NCBI RefSeq assembly: GCF_020423045.1
Contig: NZ_CP081943.1
Coordinates: forward strand, 2,542,001 to 2,606,000
Direction: 5' to 3'
Length of the DNA stretch: 64,000 bases
From: Pseudomonas sp. MM213
GTDB taxonomy: Bacteria > Pseudomonadota > Gammaproteobacteria > Pseudomonadales > Pseudomonadaceae
The notes under the pieces are model-generated. The model was given only the letters and a program-made list of their open reading frames with translations, searched no databases and was not told the DNA's origin. The first letter of the stretch is position 1; the number at the start of each line of letters is the position of its first letter. The position numbers and the translations under genes were made by a program. This document shows positions 34,632-43,682 of this stretch, in pieces.

Positions 34632-36920
34632 ATGTTCACCTCCTTTGCCTCACTGAAAAGAAAACCCCTCGCCCGCCTCGCGCTGGCCATCAGCCTTGGC
34701 ACGCTTGGCCTGCCTTACTGGGCGGGCACCGCTCAGGCCCATGGCGGGCACGCCGAGATGGTGCCGCTGCAAGCGGGCCTTGAGGAGTTTGGGGCCACGG
34801 TGAAATGGGACGACTACGCCGACCTGTTCGTGATTGCCAAGGACGGCGTTTATCTCAAGGTCAAACCGGGCAGCAAGGTCGCCATGCTCAACGGCAAACG
34901 GATGGAGCTGAGTGTGCCGGTGGTGTTCAAGGGCAAGACCGCTTTCATGTCCAAGGACTTCATCAATCAGGTGTTCCAGTCCGGCCTGGACAAGACCTTT
35001 GTCGTCGAGACGCGCCCTAACCCGCTCAACCCGCTGAGCGCGGATGAGATCAAGACCGCTGTCGAGATCATCAAGCAATCGGAGCACTACAAACCCGGTT
35101 TCCGCTTCACGGAAATATCGGTCAACGAGCCGCCGAAGGATCAGGTGTGGAATTTCGTCTACAGCGGGCAAAACGTCGCCCAACCGCGCCAGGCCAACAT
35201 TGTGGTGCTCGACGGCAAGCATGTGGTTGAAGGCCTGGTCGATCTCGACAGCAAGACGCTCAAATCGTGGAAGCCGATCGAAGGCGCCCACGGCATGGTC
35301 CTGCTGGATGACTTCGCGACGGTGCAATCGGCGATTGAAGCGAGCCCCGAGTATGCGCAGGCGCTGACCAAACGCGGTATCAGCGATGTGAAGAAGGTGG
35401 TGGCCACGCCGTTGACGGTCGGTTACTTCGACGGCAAGGACGGCCTGGCGCAGGACAAGCGCCTGTTGAAAATCGTCAGCTATCTGAATACCGGTGATGG
35501 CAACTATTGGGCACACCCGATCGAGGGGCTGGTGGCGATTGTCGATCTGGAGCAGAAGAAACTGATCAAGATCGAAGACGACGCGGTCATTCCGGTGCCG
35601 ATGAAATCGACGCCGTACGACGGACGCGGGCGTAAGGGCACGTCGGTCAAGCCGCTGGAGATCATCGAGCCCGAAGGCAAAAACTACACCATCTCCGGCA
35701 ACAGCATTCACTGGCAGAACTGGGACTTCCACGTTCGCCTCGACTCGCGGGTCGGCCCGATCCTGTCCACCGTCACTTATGACGACAAGGGCAAGAAACG
35801 CAAAATCATGTACGAAGGCTCGCTGGGCGGCATGATTGTGCCTTATGGCGATCCGGATGGCGGCTGGTACTTCAAGGCTTATCTCGACTCGGGCGATTAC
35901 GGCATGGGCACGCTGACCTCGCCGATTGCGCGCGGTAAAGATGCTCCAGAAAACGCCGTGCTGCTGGACGCCACCATTGCCGACTACACCGGCGCCCCGA
36001 CTTCGATTCCCCGCGCCATGGCGGTGTTCGAGCGCTACGCCGGCCCGGAATACAAACACCAGGAAATGGGCCAGCCCAACCTCAGCACCGAGCGTCGCGA
36101 ACTGGTGGTGCGCTGGATCAGCACCGTCGGCAACTACGACTACATTTTCGACTGGGTCTTCCAGCAAAACGGCACCATTGGCATCGACGCCGGCGCCACC
36201 GGCATTGAAGCGGTCAAGGGCGTCAAATCGAAAACCATGCACGAAGCCACCGCCAAGGAAGACACGCGCTACGGCACGCTGCTGGACCACAACATCGTCG
36301 GCACCACGCACCAGCACATCTACAACTTCCGCCTGGACATGGACGTGGACGGTGAGAACAACTCGCTGGTGGAAGTGAACCCGGTGGTAGCCCCGAACGA
36401 CCGTGGCGGGCCGCGCACCAGCACGATGCAGACCGAAACCAAAGTCGTCGGCACCGAGCAGCAAGCCGCGCAGAAATTCGACCCGTCGACTGTTCGCCTG
36501 CTGACCAATACCAGCAAGGAAAACAAAGTCGGCAACCCGGTTTCCTATCAGTTGATTCCGTACGCCGGCGGCACGCACCCGGTGGCCAAGGGTGCCAATT
36601 TCGGCAAGGACGAATGGCTCTATCACCGCCTGAGTTTCATGGACAAACAGCTGTGGGTGACGCGCTACAACCCGGAAGAAAAGTACCCGGAAGGCAAGTA
36701 CCCGAACCGCTCGGACAAGGATGCGGGGCTTGGGCAGTTCACCCACGACAACCAGTCCATCGAAAACAGCGATGACGTGGTCTGGCTGACCACCGGCACC
36801 ACGCACATCGCCCGTGCGGAGGAATGGCCGATCATGCCGACCGAGTGGGTGCATGTGCTGTTGAAGCCGTGGAATTTCTTCGATGAGACGCCGACGCTGA
36901 ACCTCAACGTGCCGCAGTAA
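34632..36920 (+). CDS. tynA: Copper-containing primary amine oxidase (tyramine/phenylethylamine oxidase)
   Basis: A 762-residue periplasmic quinoprotein. The signal peptide ends AQA/HGG at about residue 36. The N-terminal copper amine oxidase domain (GATVKWDDYADLFVIAKDGV) is present, so it is the four-domain E. coli type. The topaquinone precursor is Tyr502 in VGNYDYIFDW. The copper ligands include HQH in THQHIYNFRLDMDVDG. The base Asp is in YLDSGDYG. It oxidises aromatic monoamines to aldehydes, ammonia and H2O2. It is divergent from fecI and next to feaR and the paa genes, so phenylethylamine and tyramine breakdown is the likely job. Confidence 0.93.
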   Translation: MFTSFASLKRKPLARLALAISLGTLGLPYWAGTAQAHGGHAEMVPLQAGLEEFGATVKWDDYADLFVIAKDGVYLKVKPGSKVAMLNGKRMELSVPVVFKGKTAFMSKDFINQVFQSGLDKTFVVETRPNPLNPLSADEIKTAVEIIKQSEHYKPGFRFTEISVNEPPKDQVWNFVYSGQNVAQPRQANIVVLDGKHVVEGLVDLDSKTLKSWKPIEGAHGMVLLDDFATVQSAIEASPEYAQALTKRGISDVKKVVATPLTVGYFDGKDGLAQDKRLLKIVSYLNTGDGNYWAHPIEGLVAIVDLEQKKLIKIEDDAVIPVPMKSTPYDGRGRKGTSVKPLEIIEPEGKNYTISGNSIHWQNWDFHVRLDSRVGPILSTVTYDDKGKKRKIMYEGSLGGMIVPYGDPDGGWYFKAYLDSGDYGMGTLTSPIARGKDAPENAVLLDATIADYTGAPTSIPRAMAVFERYAGPEYKHQEMGQPNLSTERRELVVRWISTVGNYDYIFDWVFQQNGTIGIDAGATGIEAVKGVKSKTMHEATAKEDTRYGTLLDHNIVGTTHQHIYNFRLDMDVDGENNSLVEVNPVVAPNDRGGPRTSTMQTETKVVGTEQQAAQKFDPSTVRLLTNTSKENKVGNPVSYQLIPYAGGTHPVAKGANFGKDEWLYHRLSFMDKQLWVTRYNPEEKYPEGKYPNRSDKDAGLGQFTHDNQSIENSDDVVWLTTGTTHIARAEEWPIMPTEWVHVLLKPWNFFDETPTLNLNVPQ

Positions 36921-36928
36921 TGCGCCCC

Positions 36929-37037
36929 CCTGTAGGAGCCGGCTTGCTGCGGGCGGCGTTCCGACGATCGCGGTGAGTCAGTCGAGATTAATGTTTCTGA
37001 CACACCGCCATCGCCAGCAAGCCGGCTCCTACAGGGG
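36929..37037. repeat. REPIN with an inserted 16-nt module
   Basis: Arms CCTGTAGGAGCCGGCTTGCT and AGCAAGCCGGCTCCTACAGG. The left arm is followed by CGGGCGGCGTTCCGAC (36950-36965) before GATCGCGG. The same module is at 46460 and, inverted, at 12233. Confidence 0.88.
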
Positions 37038-37060
37038 GTAATGTGTTTTCAAGGGGTCGG

Positions 37061-37975
37061 TCAGGCGTGTTTTTTGCGGTACTCACCGGGCGAAATGCCG
37101 AAGCGCGATTTGAACGCGGTGGAAAAGTAGCTCGAATCGGAAAAGCCCCATGAATACCCCAGCACCGACAACTTCTGCTCGGTACGCGTTTGGCGCAGGG
37201 ACTCCGCGCACAAATCCAGTCGCCGATTCTTGATGTACCGCGCCACCACCAATCCCTTCTTGGCAAACATCCGGTACAAACCACGCGTCGACATTCCCAC
37301 CTCGCGCGCCAGCCATTCGGGGCAGAGGTCTTCCGAGCGGATGTGCTCATCGATGAAGCCCAGGGTCTTGCGAAAGAGGCGCTCATGCACGTCCGCGCAT
37401 GCTTCGCTGTGACTGATGGCCGGACGCAACAGGCTGACAATCGCCTCCAGCGTCGCTTCGCTTTCTGCCCGACTCAGGCATTGCTGGTGCGTGGCGTCCA
37501 GAATCAAACGGTGCGAAAGCATCGCGATGGGGGATGTCGCGGCGATCCGGTGACCGCACTGGACCGGATTGAAGCGCAGGGTTTGCTCGACCAGTTGCGA
37601 CGGCAGAATCAATGACAGCTGCCGGGAGTTTTCACTGTAGGTAAAGTCGCTGGGGCGCGAGGCGTCGATCAGCGTGATATCCCCGGCCGACAGCAACACC
37701 TTGCTGTCGCCCTGAGCCATGCCGGCGCTGCCATCGAGCTGAAACACCGCAAAGTATTTACCGTCCTCGCCCGCCGCCACTTCGTGAGGCGTGCGGTACA
37801 GCCGTGCCTGGCGGGCATCGACAAAACTGAGCTTCAGCGCGCCGTCCTGGTGCTCGCGGATCTGTCCGGCAAACTCATCACCCAGGGGTTGCGCATTGAA
37901 GGCGCCACAGATCTGGTTGATCTGATGAATCCACTGATCGAAGCCATCACGGCGCTGTGCAATTGAAGAAATCAT
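37061..37975 (-). CDS. feaR: AraC-family activator of amine oxidase genes (FeaR)
   Basis: A 304-residue regulator. The N-terminal part holds a TynA/FeaR-type sensor domain (SFVDARQARLYRTPHEVA). The C-terminal AraC DNA-binding domain includes MSTRGLYRMFAKKGLVVARYIKNRRL and YSWGFSDSSYFSTAFKSRFGISPGEYRKK. I use the ATG at 37975, preceded by GAGG; a GTG four codons earlier is possible. In E. coli FeaR activates tynA and feaB in response to aromatic amines. Here it sits convergent to tynA, and feaB is missing from the window. Confidence 0.85.
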   Translation of the reverse strand: MISSIAQRRDGFDQWIHQINQICGAFNAQPLGDEFAGQIREHQDGALKLSFVDARQARLYRTPHEVAAGEDGKYFAVFQLDGSAGMAQGDSKVLLSAGDITLIDASRPSDFTYSENSRQLSLILPSQLVEQTLRFNPVQCGHRIAATSPIAMLSHRLILDATHQQCLSRAESEATLEAIVSLLRPAISHSEACADVHERLFRKTLGFIDEHIRSEDLCPEWLAREVGMSTRGLYRMFAKKGLVVARYIKNRRLDLCAESLRQTRTEQKLSVLGYSWGFSDSSYFSTAFKSRFGISPGEYRKKHA

Positions 37976-38061
37976 GTCGGGCCTCACGCAGGCTTGTTTT
38001 TATTATCTACGCCAATCCACGGGTTCTCCTGAACAGTGCCGCTCCTACGGAAACAGACGGG

Positions 38062-38985
38062 TTATTTAAGCCCGCCAAAGCGCCGATAAAAGCTTTCGCC
38101 CACGTCCGGCAACGGACCATCGGCGGTTTCCAGTGCAGTGTTCAACCACTCTTCGGCCTTGGCGTAGATCAGCCGGTAAATGTTGCGGCACAACTGGCGG
38201 GCGGCGCGTCCTTCCCAATCGCCGGGCAACAACTCGTCCGGCAATTGCGGGTCACGCAGCAGCAGTTTGCGGTACTCGTGAATAAGCAGGACCCGTGCCA
38301 GGAAGCAGTCCGACGGTTGCAGGTTTTCCTGCTCGCGAAGCGCTTGCCAGAGCGGTCGGAACAGTTGGATGAACTCGCTGTAATGGGCCGCCAGCTCCTC
38401 GATGTTCCAGCTCTCGCGCACCTGCAAACGCAGGGCCTTTGAGGCAAGCACGTCTTGTGCGGTGGTTTCGAAGACGATGGTGTCTTCCTGGGCACCCAGG
38501 TCGAGCAAGGTCGCGTTGACGTCGGCCCGATCACTGCGCGGGCAGGCCAGCACGGCGGGCGAGATCGCACCAAAACCTTGCCACTCCAGTTCTTCGCGCA
38601 CTTGTTTGCGCTTGTCCTGGGTCAGTTGCGTAAGCATCACCAGGCACCACGAACCGTCCCAGGCCGGAACGGTGGAGCTGTAGACCCGCTTGAAGGCTTT
38701 GTCGAAACGCCGACGGCCGGCGCCGGTCAGGCTGTAGTAGCTACGGCGCCCGACTTTTTCGGCGGTCAGCCAGCCTTCCTTGGTCAGGCGAAAAATCGAG
38801 GTGCGGATCAGCCGTTCATTGATGCCGATGGGCTCGAGCAACTGAATCAGGCTGCCCAGCCACACCGTGCCGCCGTGGGGTTCGATGGCATCCCCGTACA
38901 GCGTGATGATCAAGGAACTGGCGCGGATCGGCGTCTGCTCCTGGAAGCGGGTAATCAGATGGTTCAAGGGTGTCAGGGACGACAT
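38062..38985 (-). CDS. paaX: Phenylacetyl-CoA-responsive repressor PaaX
   Basis: A 307-residue PaaX. The N-terminal winged helix (ASSLIITLYGDAIEPHGGTVWLGSLIQLLEPIGINERLIRTSIFRLTKEGWL) is followed by the PaaX central and C-terminal domains (YYSLTGAGRRRFDKAFKRVY, WDGSWCLVML). It represses paa operons until phenylacetyl-CoA binds. It lies upstream of paaY on the same strand, with a REPIN between, as in E. coli. Candidate operators are at 39797-40014 and 47621-47682. Confidence 0.94.
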   Translation of the reverse strand: MSSLTPLNHLITRFQEQTPIRASSLIITLYGDAIEPHGGTVWLGSLIQLLEPIGINERLIRTSIFRLTKEGWLTAEKVGRRSYYSLTGAGRRRFDKAFKRVYSSTVPAWDGSWCLVMLTQLTQDKRKQVREELEWQGFGAISPAVLACPRSDRADVNATLLDLGAQEDTIVFETTAQDVLASKALRLQVRESWNIEELAAHYSEFIQLFRPLWQALREQENLQPSDCFLARVLLIHEYRKLLLRDPQLPDELLPGDWEGRAARQLCRNIYRLIYAKAEEWLNTALETADGPLPDVGESFYRRFGGLK

Positions 38986-39047
38986 GGGCGTACCGAGCTG
39001 AAAAAAGAAAAGGAATATACCGAATGTCCGCCGGTTAATTGCAAATC

Positions 39048-39136
39048 CCTGTAGGAGCGAAGCTTGCTCGCGAAGGTGTGTCAGCTAAAGGGTTGTCGAC
39101 TGACACACCTTCGCGAGCAAGCTTCGCTCCTACAGG
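39048..39136. repeat. REPIN, CGAAGCTTGCTCGCGAAGG type
   Basis: Arms CCTGTAGGAGCGAAGCTTGC and GCAAGCTTCGCTCCTACAGG. It lies between paaY and paaX. Confidence 0.9.
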
Positions 39137-39146
39137 AGAACAACTT

Positions 39147-39743
39147 TCATAGAGAACTGCCCTTGGGCCGCAGGCCGCTGTCGCTGATACGCGGGCGGTC
39201 GGGCTCCGGTTCGGTCAGCGGCTCGCAGACTTGCATCTGCTCCAGGCAACGCTTGGCCAGTTGCTGATACTCGCGAGTGCCCGCCTGCTTCCACGACACC
39301 TCTTCATCGCTGAGGCTGCGCTTGACGCTGGCCGGCGCGCCCATGATCAGCGACTGCTCGGGGCCTTCGAAACCGGCCTTGACGAAGGCCGCCGCCGAGA
39401 CGAATGAGCGAGCACCGATGCGCGCATTATCCATCACCACCGCATTCATCCCCACCAACGCGTCGGCGCCAATCCGGCAGCCGTGCAGCACCGCGCCATG
39501 GCCGATGTGACCGTTGCGCTCAACCACGGTGTCGCTGTCCGGGAAACCGTGCATCACGCAGGTGTCCTGCAGATTGGCGCCCTCCTCCAGCACGATCCGG
39601 CCGAAGTCACCGCGCAGACTCGCCAGCGGACCGACGTAGCAATGGGGACCGATGATCACGTCGCCGATCAGCACGGCGGACGGGTGAACGTAAGCGCTGG
39701 GGTCAACCACCGGAGTCAGGCCATCGAGGCTGTAGCAAGTCAT
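39147..39743 (-). CDS. paaY: Phenylacetic acid degradation protein PaaY
   Basis: A 198-residue left-handed beta-helix protein of the gamma-carbonic anhydrase-like hexapeptide family. Repeats run from [20 protein letters not shown] to [18 protein letters not shown]. The zinc-type His residues are in VMHGFPDSD and [11 protein letters not shown]. In E. coli PaaY is a thioesterase that recycles stalled CoA esters of the pathway. The start is the ATG at 39743 (MTCYSLDG); the in-frame extension upstream is not conserved. Confidence 0.9.
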   Translation of the reverse strand: MTCYSLDGLTPVVDPSAYVHPSAVLIGDVIIGPHCYVGPLASLRGDFGRIVLEEGANLQDTCVMHGFPDSDTVVERNGHIGHGAVLHGCRIGADALVGMNAVVMDNARIGARSFVSAAAFVKAGFEGPEQSLIMGAPASVKRSLSDEEVSWKQAGTREYQQLAKRCLEQMQVCEPLTEPEPDRPRISDSGLRPKGSSL

Positions 39744-39796
39744 GGGGCGTTTCCTTATTAGAGCATTCACAAAGCGATGCCGATGTAGACTCATTT

Positions 39797-39844
39797 TGTA
39801 TCACATCACTTTTACATTAACAAAGCACAAAAACCGTATCACTT
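39797..39844. promoter_or_regulatory. Candidate PaaX operator half-sites, distal
   Basis: TGTATCAC (39797-39804) and CGTATCACTT (39835-39844) share the (T/C)GTATC(A/G)C motif found before paaA. They lie near the paaY side and may control paaY. Confidence 0.5.
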
Positions 39845-39991
39845 ACAAAGCCACTGGCCCGCCGCGTCTATTTAGACGACAAAACCCCGGCTAAAACCAA
39901 TAAAACAGGCGCATCCAGCGCTTGATCAAAGCCATTCAAACCACAACCATAAAACCACAAACCCGACGATAGGACACATTAAATCTATTTT

Positions 39992-40014
39992 TGTATTGCA
40001 TTTACGTATCACGT
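39992..40014. promoter_or_regulatory. Candidate PaaX operator before paaF
   Basis: TGTATTGCAT (39992-40001) and CGTATCACGT (40005-40014) are close together, just upstream of a possible -10 TATACT (40021-40026). Placement over the promoter fits repression. Confidence 0.52.
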
Positions 40015-40103
40015 TATAGGTATACTCCGGCAAAACCGGCCTACGCGCCGATCCAATAATGAGCCGGCATTACAGCCGAGCGTGCACCGTGAGGGCATCC
40101 GCC

Positions 40104-40877
40104 ATGCCTCTAACCCTTGCTGTCGAATTCCACGAACCGGGCGTCCGCCTGATTACCTTGCAGCGTCCGCAAGCGTTGAATGCCCTGACCACCCAATTGC
40201 TGGGTGAACTGGCGGACGAACTGACGGCCGCGCAAGCCGATGCCGAGACCCGCGTCGTGGTCCTGACCGGCAGCCGCAAAGCCTTCGCGGCCGGTGCTGA
40301 CATCAAGGAAATGGCCGAACGCAATCTGGTCGGCATCCTCGACGACCCGCGCCAGGAGTCATGGCAAACCATCACCCGCTTCAACAAACCGCTGATCGCC
40401 GCCGTCAACGGCTTCGCCCTCGGCGGTGGCTGCGAACTGGCGATGCACGCCGACATCATCATCGCCGGCGAGGACGCACGTTTCGGCCAGCCGGAAATCA
40501 ATCTCGGGATCATGCCCGGCGCCGGCGGCACTCAACGTTTGCTGCGCGCCGTCGGTAAATCCATGGCCATGCAGATGGTCCTGACCGGCGAGCCGATCGA
40601 CGCCCGCCAGGCCCAGCGCGCCGGGCTGGTCAGCGAAGTCACCCAACCGGAATTCACCGTCGAGCGTGCGCTGCAGATCGCCCGCAGCATTGCCACGAAA
40701 GCACCGCTGGCGGTGCGCCTGGCCAAGGAAGCGCTGCTCAAGGCGATGGACACCGACCTCGCCAGCGGCCTGCGTTTCGAGCGCCACGCCTTCACCGTGC
40801 TGGCCGGCACCCGCGACCGCGACGAAGGCATTGAGGCCTTTCAGCAAAAACGCACGCCGACCTTCACTGGCCAGTAA
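40104..40877 (+). CDS. paaF: 2,3-dehydroadipyl-CoA hydratase (enoyl-CoA hydratase)
   Basis: A 257-residue crotonase. The oxyanion-hole segments are AFAAGADIKEMAE and FALGGGCELAM; the catalytic Glu lies in PEINLGIMPGAGGTQRL. It hydrates 2,3-dehydroadipyl-CoA in the final beta-oxidation-like steps of phenylacetate catabolism. The start ATG at 40104 is preceded by GTGAGGG; the frame extends 15 codons further upstream without conserved residues. It is the first gene of paaFGHIJK; paaG follows after 50 bp. Confidence 0.92.
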   Translation: MPLTLAVEFHEPGVRLITLQRPQALNALTTQLLGELADELTAAQADAETRVVVLTGSRKAFAAGADIKEMAERNLVGILDDPRQESWQTITRFNKPLIAAVNGFALGGGCELAMHADIIIAGEDARFGQPEINLGIMPGAGGTQRLLRAVGKSMAMQMVLTGEPIDARQAQRAGLVSEVTQPEFTVERALQIARSIATKAPLAVRLAKEALLKAMDTDLASGLRFERHAFTVLAGTRDRDEGIEAFQQKRTPTFTGQ

Positions 40878-40927
40878 TCCGGCCATCGATAACGAATTCG
40901 AACGACCTCCCAGAGAACGCCAAGACC

Positions 40928-41719
40928 ATGAACTTCGAACACATCCTGTTTTCCATCGAGGCCGGCGTTGCCCTGCTGAGCCTCAATCGCCCGGACCAAC
41001 TCAACAGCTTCAACACGCAGATGCACGGCGAAGTGAAGGAAGCGCTCAAGCAGGTTCGACAGAACCCGGACGTGCGCGTACTGCTGCTGACCGCTGAAGG
41101 TCGCGGTTTCTGCGCCGGGCAAGACCTCAGCGACCGCAATGTCGCGCCGGGCAGCGCCGTGCCGGATCTGGGTGAGTCCATCGAGAAGTTCTACAACCCG
41201 CTGATCCGCCAGTTGCGCGACCTGCCGCTGCCGGTGATCTGCGCGGTCAATGGCGTGGCGGCCGGCGCCGGCGCCAACATTCCACTGGCTTGCGACCTGG
41301 TATTGGCAGCGCGTTCGGCGAGCTTCATCCAGGCCTTCTGCAAGATCGGTTTGATCCCGGATTCCGGCGGCACCTGGACCTTGCCGCGCCTGGTCGGCAT
41401 GGCCCGCGCCAAGGCGCTGGCCTTGCTCGGCAATCGCCTGAGCGCCGAGCAAGCCGAGCAATGGGGGCTGATCTACCGCGTGGTGGATGACGCCGAATTG
41501 CGCAATGAAGCCCTGACCCTCGCCCGTCATCTGGCCACGCAACCGACGTACGGCCTGGCGCTGATCAAGCGCAGCCTCAACGCCAGCCTGAGCAACACCT
41601 TCGACGAACAACTGGAGCTGGAAAAAGACCTGCAACGCCTGGCCGGGCGCAGCGAGGATTACCGTGAAGGCGTCAGCGCGTTCATGGAAAAACGCAGCCC
41701 AAGTTTCAAGGGGCGCTGA
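40928..41719 (+). CDS. paaG: Ring 1,2-epoxyphenylacetyl-CoA isomerase (oxepin-CoA forming)
   Basis: A 263-residue crotonase-family isomerase. It converts the ring epoxide made by PaaABCE to oxepin-CoA, and also moves double bonds later. The segments RGFCAGQDLSDRN and NGVAAGAGANIPLACDLV form the CoA site and the oxyanion hole. The conserved Asp in GLIPDSGGTW is the active base in this subfamily. It is 3 bp upstream of paaH. Confidence 0.93.
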   Translation: MNFEHILFSIEAGVALLSLNRPDQLNSFNTQMHGEVKEALKQVRQNPDVRVLLLTAEGRGFCAGQDLSDRNVAPGSAVPDLGESIEKFYNPLIRQLRDLPLPVICAVNGVAAGAGANIPLACDLVLAARSASFIQAFCKIGLIPDSGGTWTLPRLVGMARAKALALLGNRLSAEQAEQWGLIYRVVDDAELRNEALTLARHLATQPTYGLALIKRSLNASLSNTFDEQLELEKDLQRLAGRSEDYREGVSAFMEKRSPSFKGR

Positions 41720-41722
41720 GTC

Positions 41723-43240
41723 ATGACCGCACTGAACACTAACGCGCGCATCGCGGTGATCGGCGCCGGGGCCATGGGCGCAGGCATTGCCCAGGTCGCG
41801 GCGCAGGCCGGTCATCCGGTATTGCTGCTGGACAATCGCCCCGGCGCTGCGGCCCAGGCCATTGAAGGCATTGATCGACAACTGGGCAAACGGGTCGAGA
41901 ACGGCAAACTGTCCGCCGAGTCGCGCAGCGCAACGATTGCGCGCCTGCACGCTGTGGAAGTCATCGAAGCGCTGGCCGAGTGCGAGCTGATCATCGAAGC
42001 CATCGTCGAAAACCTTGAGGTCAAACGCGCACTCTTTCGCCAACTGGAAGGCATCTGCGGTGAGCACTGCATTCTGGCGAGCAACACTTCGTCGCTGTCG
42101 ATCACCAGCATCGCCGCGCAGCTGAACCATCCGCAACGCTTGCTCGGCTTGCACTTCTTCAACCCGGCGCCGCTCATGGCGCTGGTGGAAATCGTTTCCG
42201 GGCTGGCCAGCGATCCGGCGTTGGCCGAGTGTCTGTACGACACCGCCAAAGCCTGGGGCAAAAAACCCGTACACACCCGCTCGACACCGGGCTTTATCGT
42301 CAACCGCGTCGCCCGCCCGTTCTACGCCGAAAGCCTGCGCCTGCTGCAGGAAGGCGCGGCGGATTGCCCGACGCTGGATGCGCTGATGCGCGAGGCCGGT
42401 GGTTTTGCGATGGGCGCCTTCGAACTGACCGACCTGATCGGCCATGACGTCAACTATGCCGTGACCTGTTCTGTGTTTGATGCCTATTACGGGGATACAC
42501 GTTTCCTGCCTTCGCTGATTCAGAAGGAATTGGTCGACGCCGGGCGCCTGGGTCGCAAAAGCGCCCATGGCTTCTACCGTTATGCCGAAGGCTCCGAGCG
42601 ACCACAGCCGACCTCTATCAGCAGCGATCACCCGGTTGAAACCTGCGTCGTGGAAGGTGATCTCGGCATCGCCAACGCGTTGATTGCGCGTCTGCACGAA
42701 CATCAGATCAACGTCATTCAGCGCGATGGCCAAGGCCTGTTGAAAGTCGGCGATGCGGTGCTGGCGCTTAGCGACGGGCGCATGGCCTGTCAGCGGGCGA
42801 AAGAAGACGGGCTGCGCAATCTGATCCTGCTGGACCTGGCCTTCGACTACGGCAAGGCCAGCCGCATCGCCATCAGTTGCTCGGCAGACATCTCCCCTTC
42901 GGCACTCGAACACGGCGTCGCACTGCTGCAACGCGCTGGATTCACCGTCAGCCAACTCAGCGACAGCCCCGCGCTCGCAGTGTTGCGCACGGTGGCGATG
43001 CTCGCCAACGAAGCCGCCGACGCCGTGCTGCAAGGCGTGGCCTCGGCCGCCGACATCGATCTGGCGATGCGCGCCGGCGTCAATTACCCGCAAGGCCCGC
43101 TGGCCTGGGCCGACGCCATTGGCCTCGCGCACATCCTCAACGTGCTGGAAAACCTGCAAACGAGCTACGGCGAACAACGCTATCGACCGTCGCTGCTGTT
43201 GCGCCGCCGCGTCGCTGAAGGGAGGACGTTCCATGACTAA
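41723..43240 (+). CDS. paaH: 3-hydroxyadipyl-CoA dehydrogenase
   Basis: A 505-residue NAD-dependent dehydrogenase. The Rossmann motif is VIGAGAMGAGIAQVAAQAGHPV (residues 11-32); LLGLHFFNPAPLMALVEIV carries the catalytic His and the Asn contact. A second C-terminal domain (residues 390-490) repeats the helical dimer fold. It oxidises 3-hydroxyadipyl-CoA. Its last eight bases overlap the start of paaI, so the genes are coupled. Confidence 0.93.
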   Translation: MTALNTNARIAVIGAGAMGAGIAQVAAQAGHPVLLLDNRPGAAAQAIEGIDRQLGKRVENGKLSAESRSATIARLHAVEVIEALAECELIIEAIVENLEVKRALFRQLEGICGEHCILASNTSSLSITSIAAQLNHPQRLLGLHFFNPAPLMALVEIVSGLASDPALAECLYDTAKAWGKKPVHTRSTPGFIVNRVARPFYAESLRLLQEGAADCPTLDALMREAGGFAMGAFELTDLIGHDVNYAVTCSVFDAYYGDTRFLPSLIQKELVDAGRLGRKSAHGFYRYAEGSERPQPTSISSDHPVETCVVEGDLGIANALIARLHEHQINVIQRDGQGLLKVGDAVLALSDGRMACQRAKEDGLRNLILLDLAFDYGKASRIAISCSADISPSALEHGVALLQRAGFTVSQLSDSPALAVLRTVAMLANEAADAVLQGVASAADIDLAMRAGVNYPQGPLAWADAIGLAHILNVLENLQTSYGEQRYRPSLLLRRRVAEGRTFHD

Positions 43241-43682
43241 TCACGAAGCAATGAACCTGGCCAGCAACTGCGCGCAAACGATGTTCAAGCGCGACGCCGC
43301 GAGCCAGGCCATGGGCATGCGCCTGCTCTCGGCGGCACCGGGCTGCGCCCGCGTCGGCATGAGCGTGCGCGCCGACATGATTCAGGGCCACGGCACTTGC
43401 CACGGCGGTTACCTGTTCGCCCTCGCCGACTCGGCGTTTGCCTTTGCCTGCAACAGCTACAACGAAGCCACCGTGGCCATCGGTTGCAGCATCGACTACA
43501 TCGCCCCGGCACGCCTGGGCGACACCTTGACCGCCGATTGCACCGAGCAGAGCCGCTCCGGTCGCACCGGCAACTACGACGTGCGGATTGAAAACCAACT
43601 GGGCCAGCTGATCGCGCTGTTCCATGGCAAATCCTACAAAGTGCGCGGCGCTGTGCTCGCGCAGGAGACCCCGAATGAATGA
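43233..43682 (+). CDS. paaI: Hydroxyphenylacetyl-CoA thioesterase PaaI
   Basis: A 149-residue hot-dog thioesterase. The catalytic segment is [24 protein letters not shown], with the Asp that acts as base. It releases CoA from hydroxylated dead-end esters. The ATG at 43233 lies within the end of paaH, with GGGAGGA just upstream. It overlaps paaJ by eight bases. Confidence 0.93.
   Translation: MTNHEAMNLASNCAQTMFKRDAASQAMGMRLLSAAPGCARVGMSVRADMIQGHGTCHGGYLFALADSAFAFACNSYNEATVAIGCSIDYIAPARLGDTLTADCTEQSRSGRTGNYDVRIENQLGQLIALFHGKSYKVRGAVLAQETPNE

Larger units (their letters stand above)
39744..40103. other. Divergent paaY/paaF control region
   Basis: About 360 bp of AT-richer DNA between divergent paa operons. 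It holds the GTATCRC motif clusters at 39797-39844 and 39992-40014, a possible -10 TATACT at 40021-40026, and no gene. The 39860-39960 part shows nothing I can name. Confidence 0.55.

Noticed and set aside
34650..36854. A 734-codon antisense frame over tynA
   Set aside because: Shadow of tynA caused by codon bias; composition is Val/Arg/His rich as expected for antisense frames.
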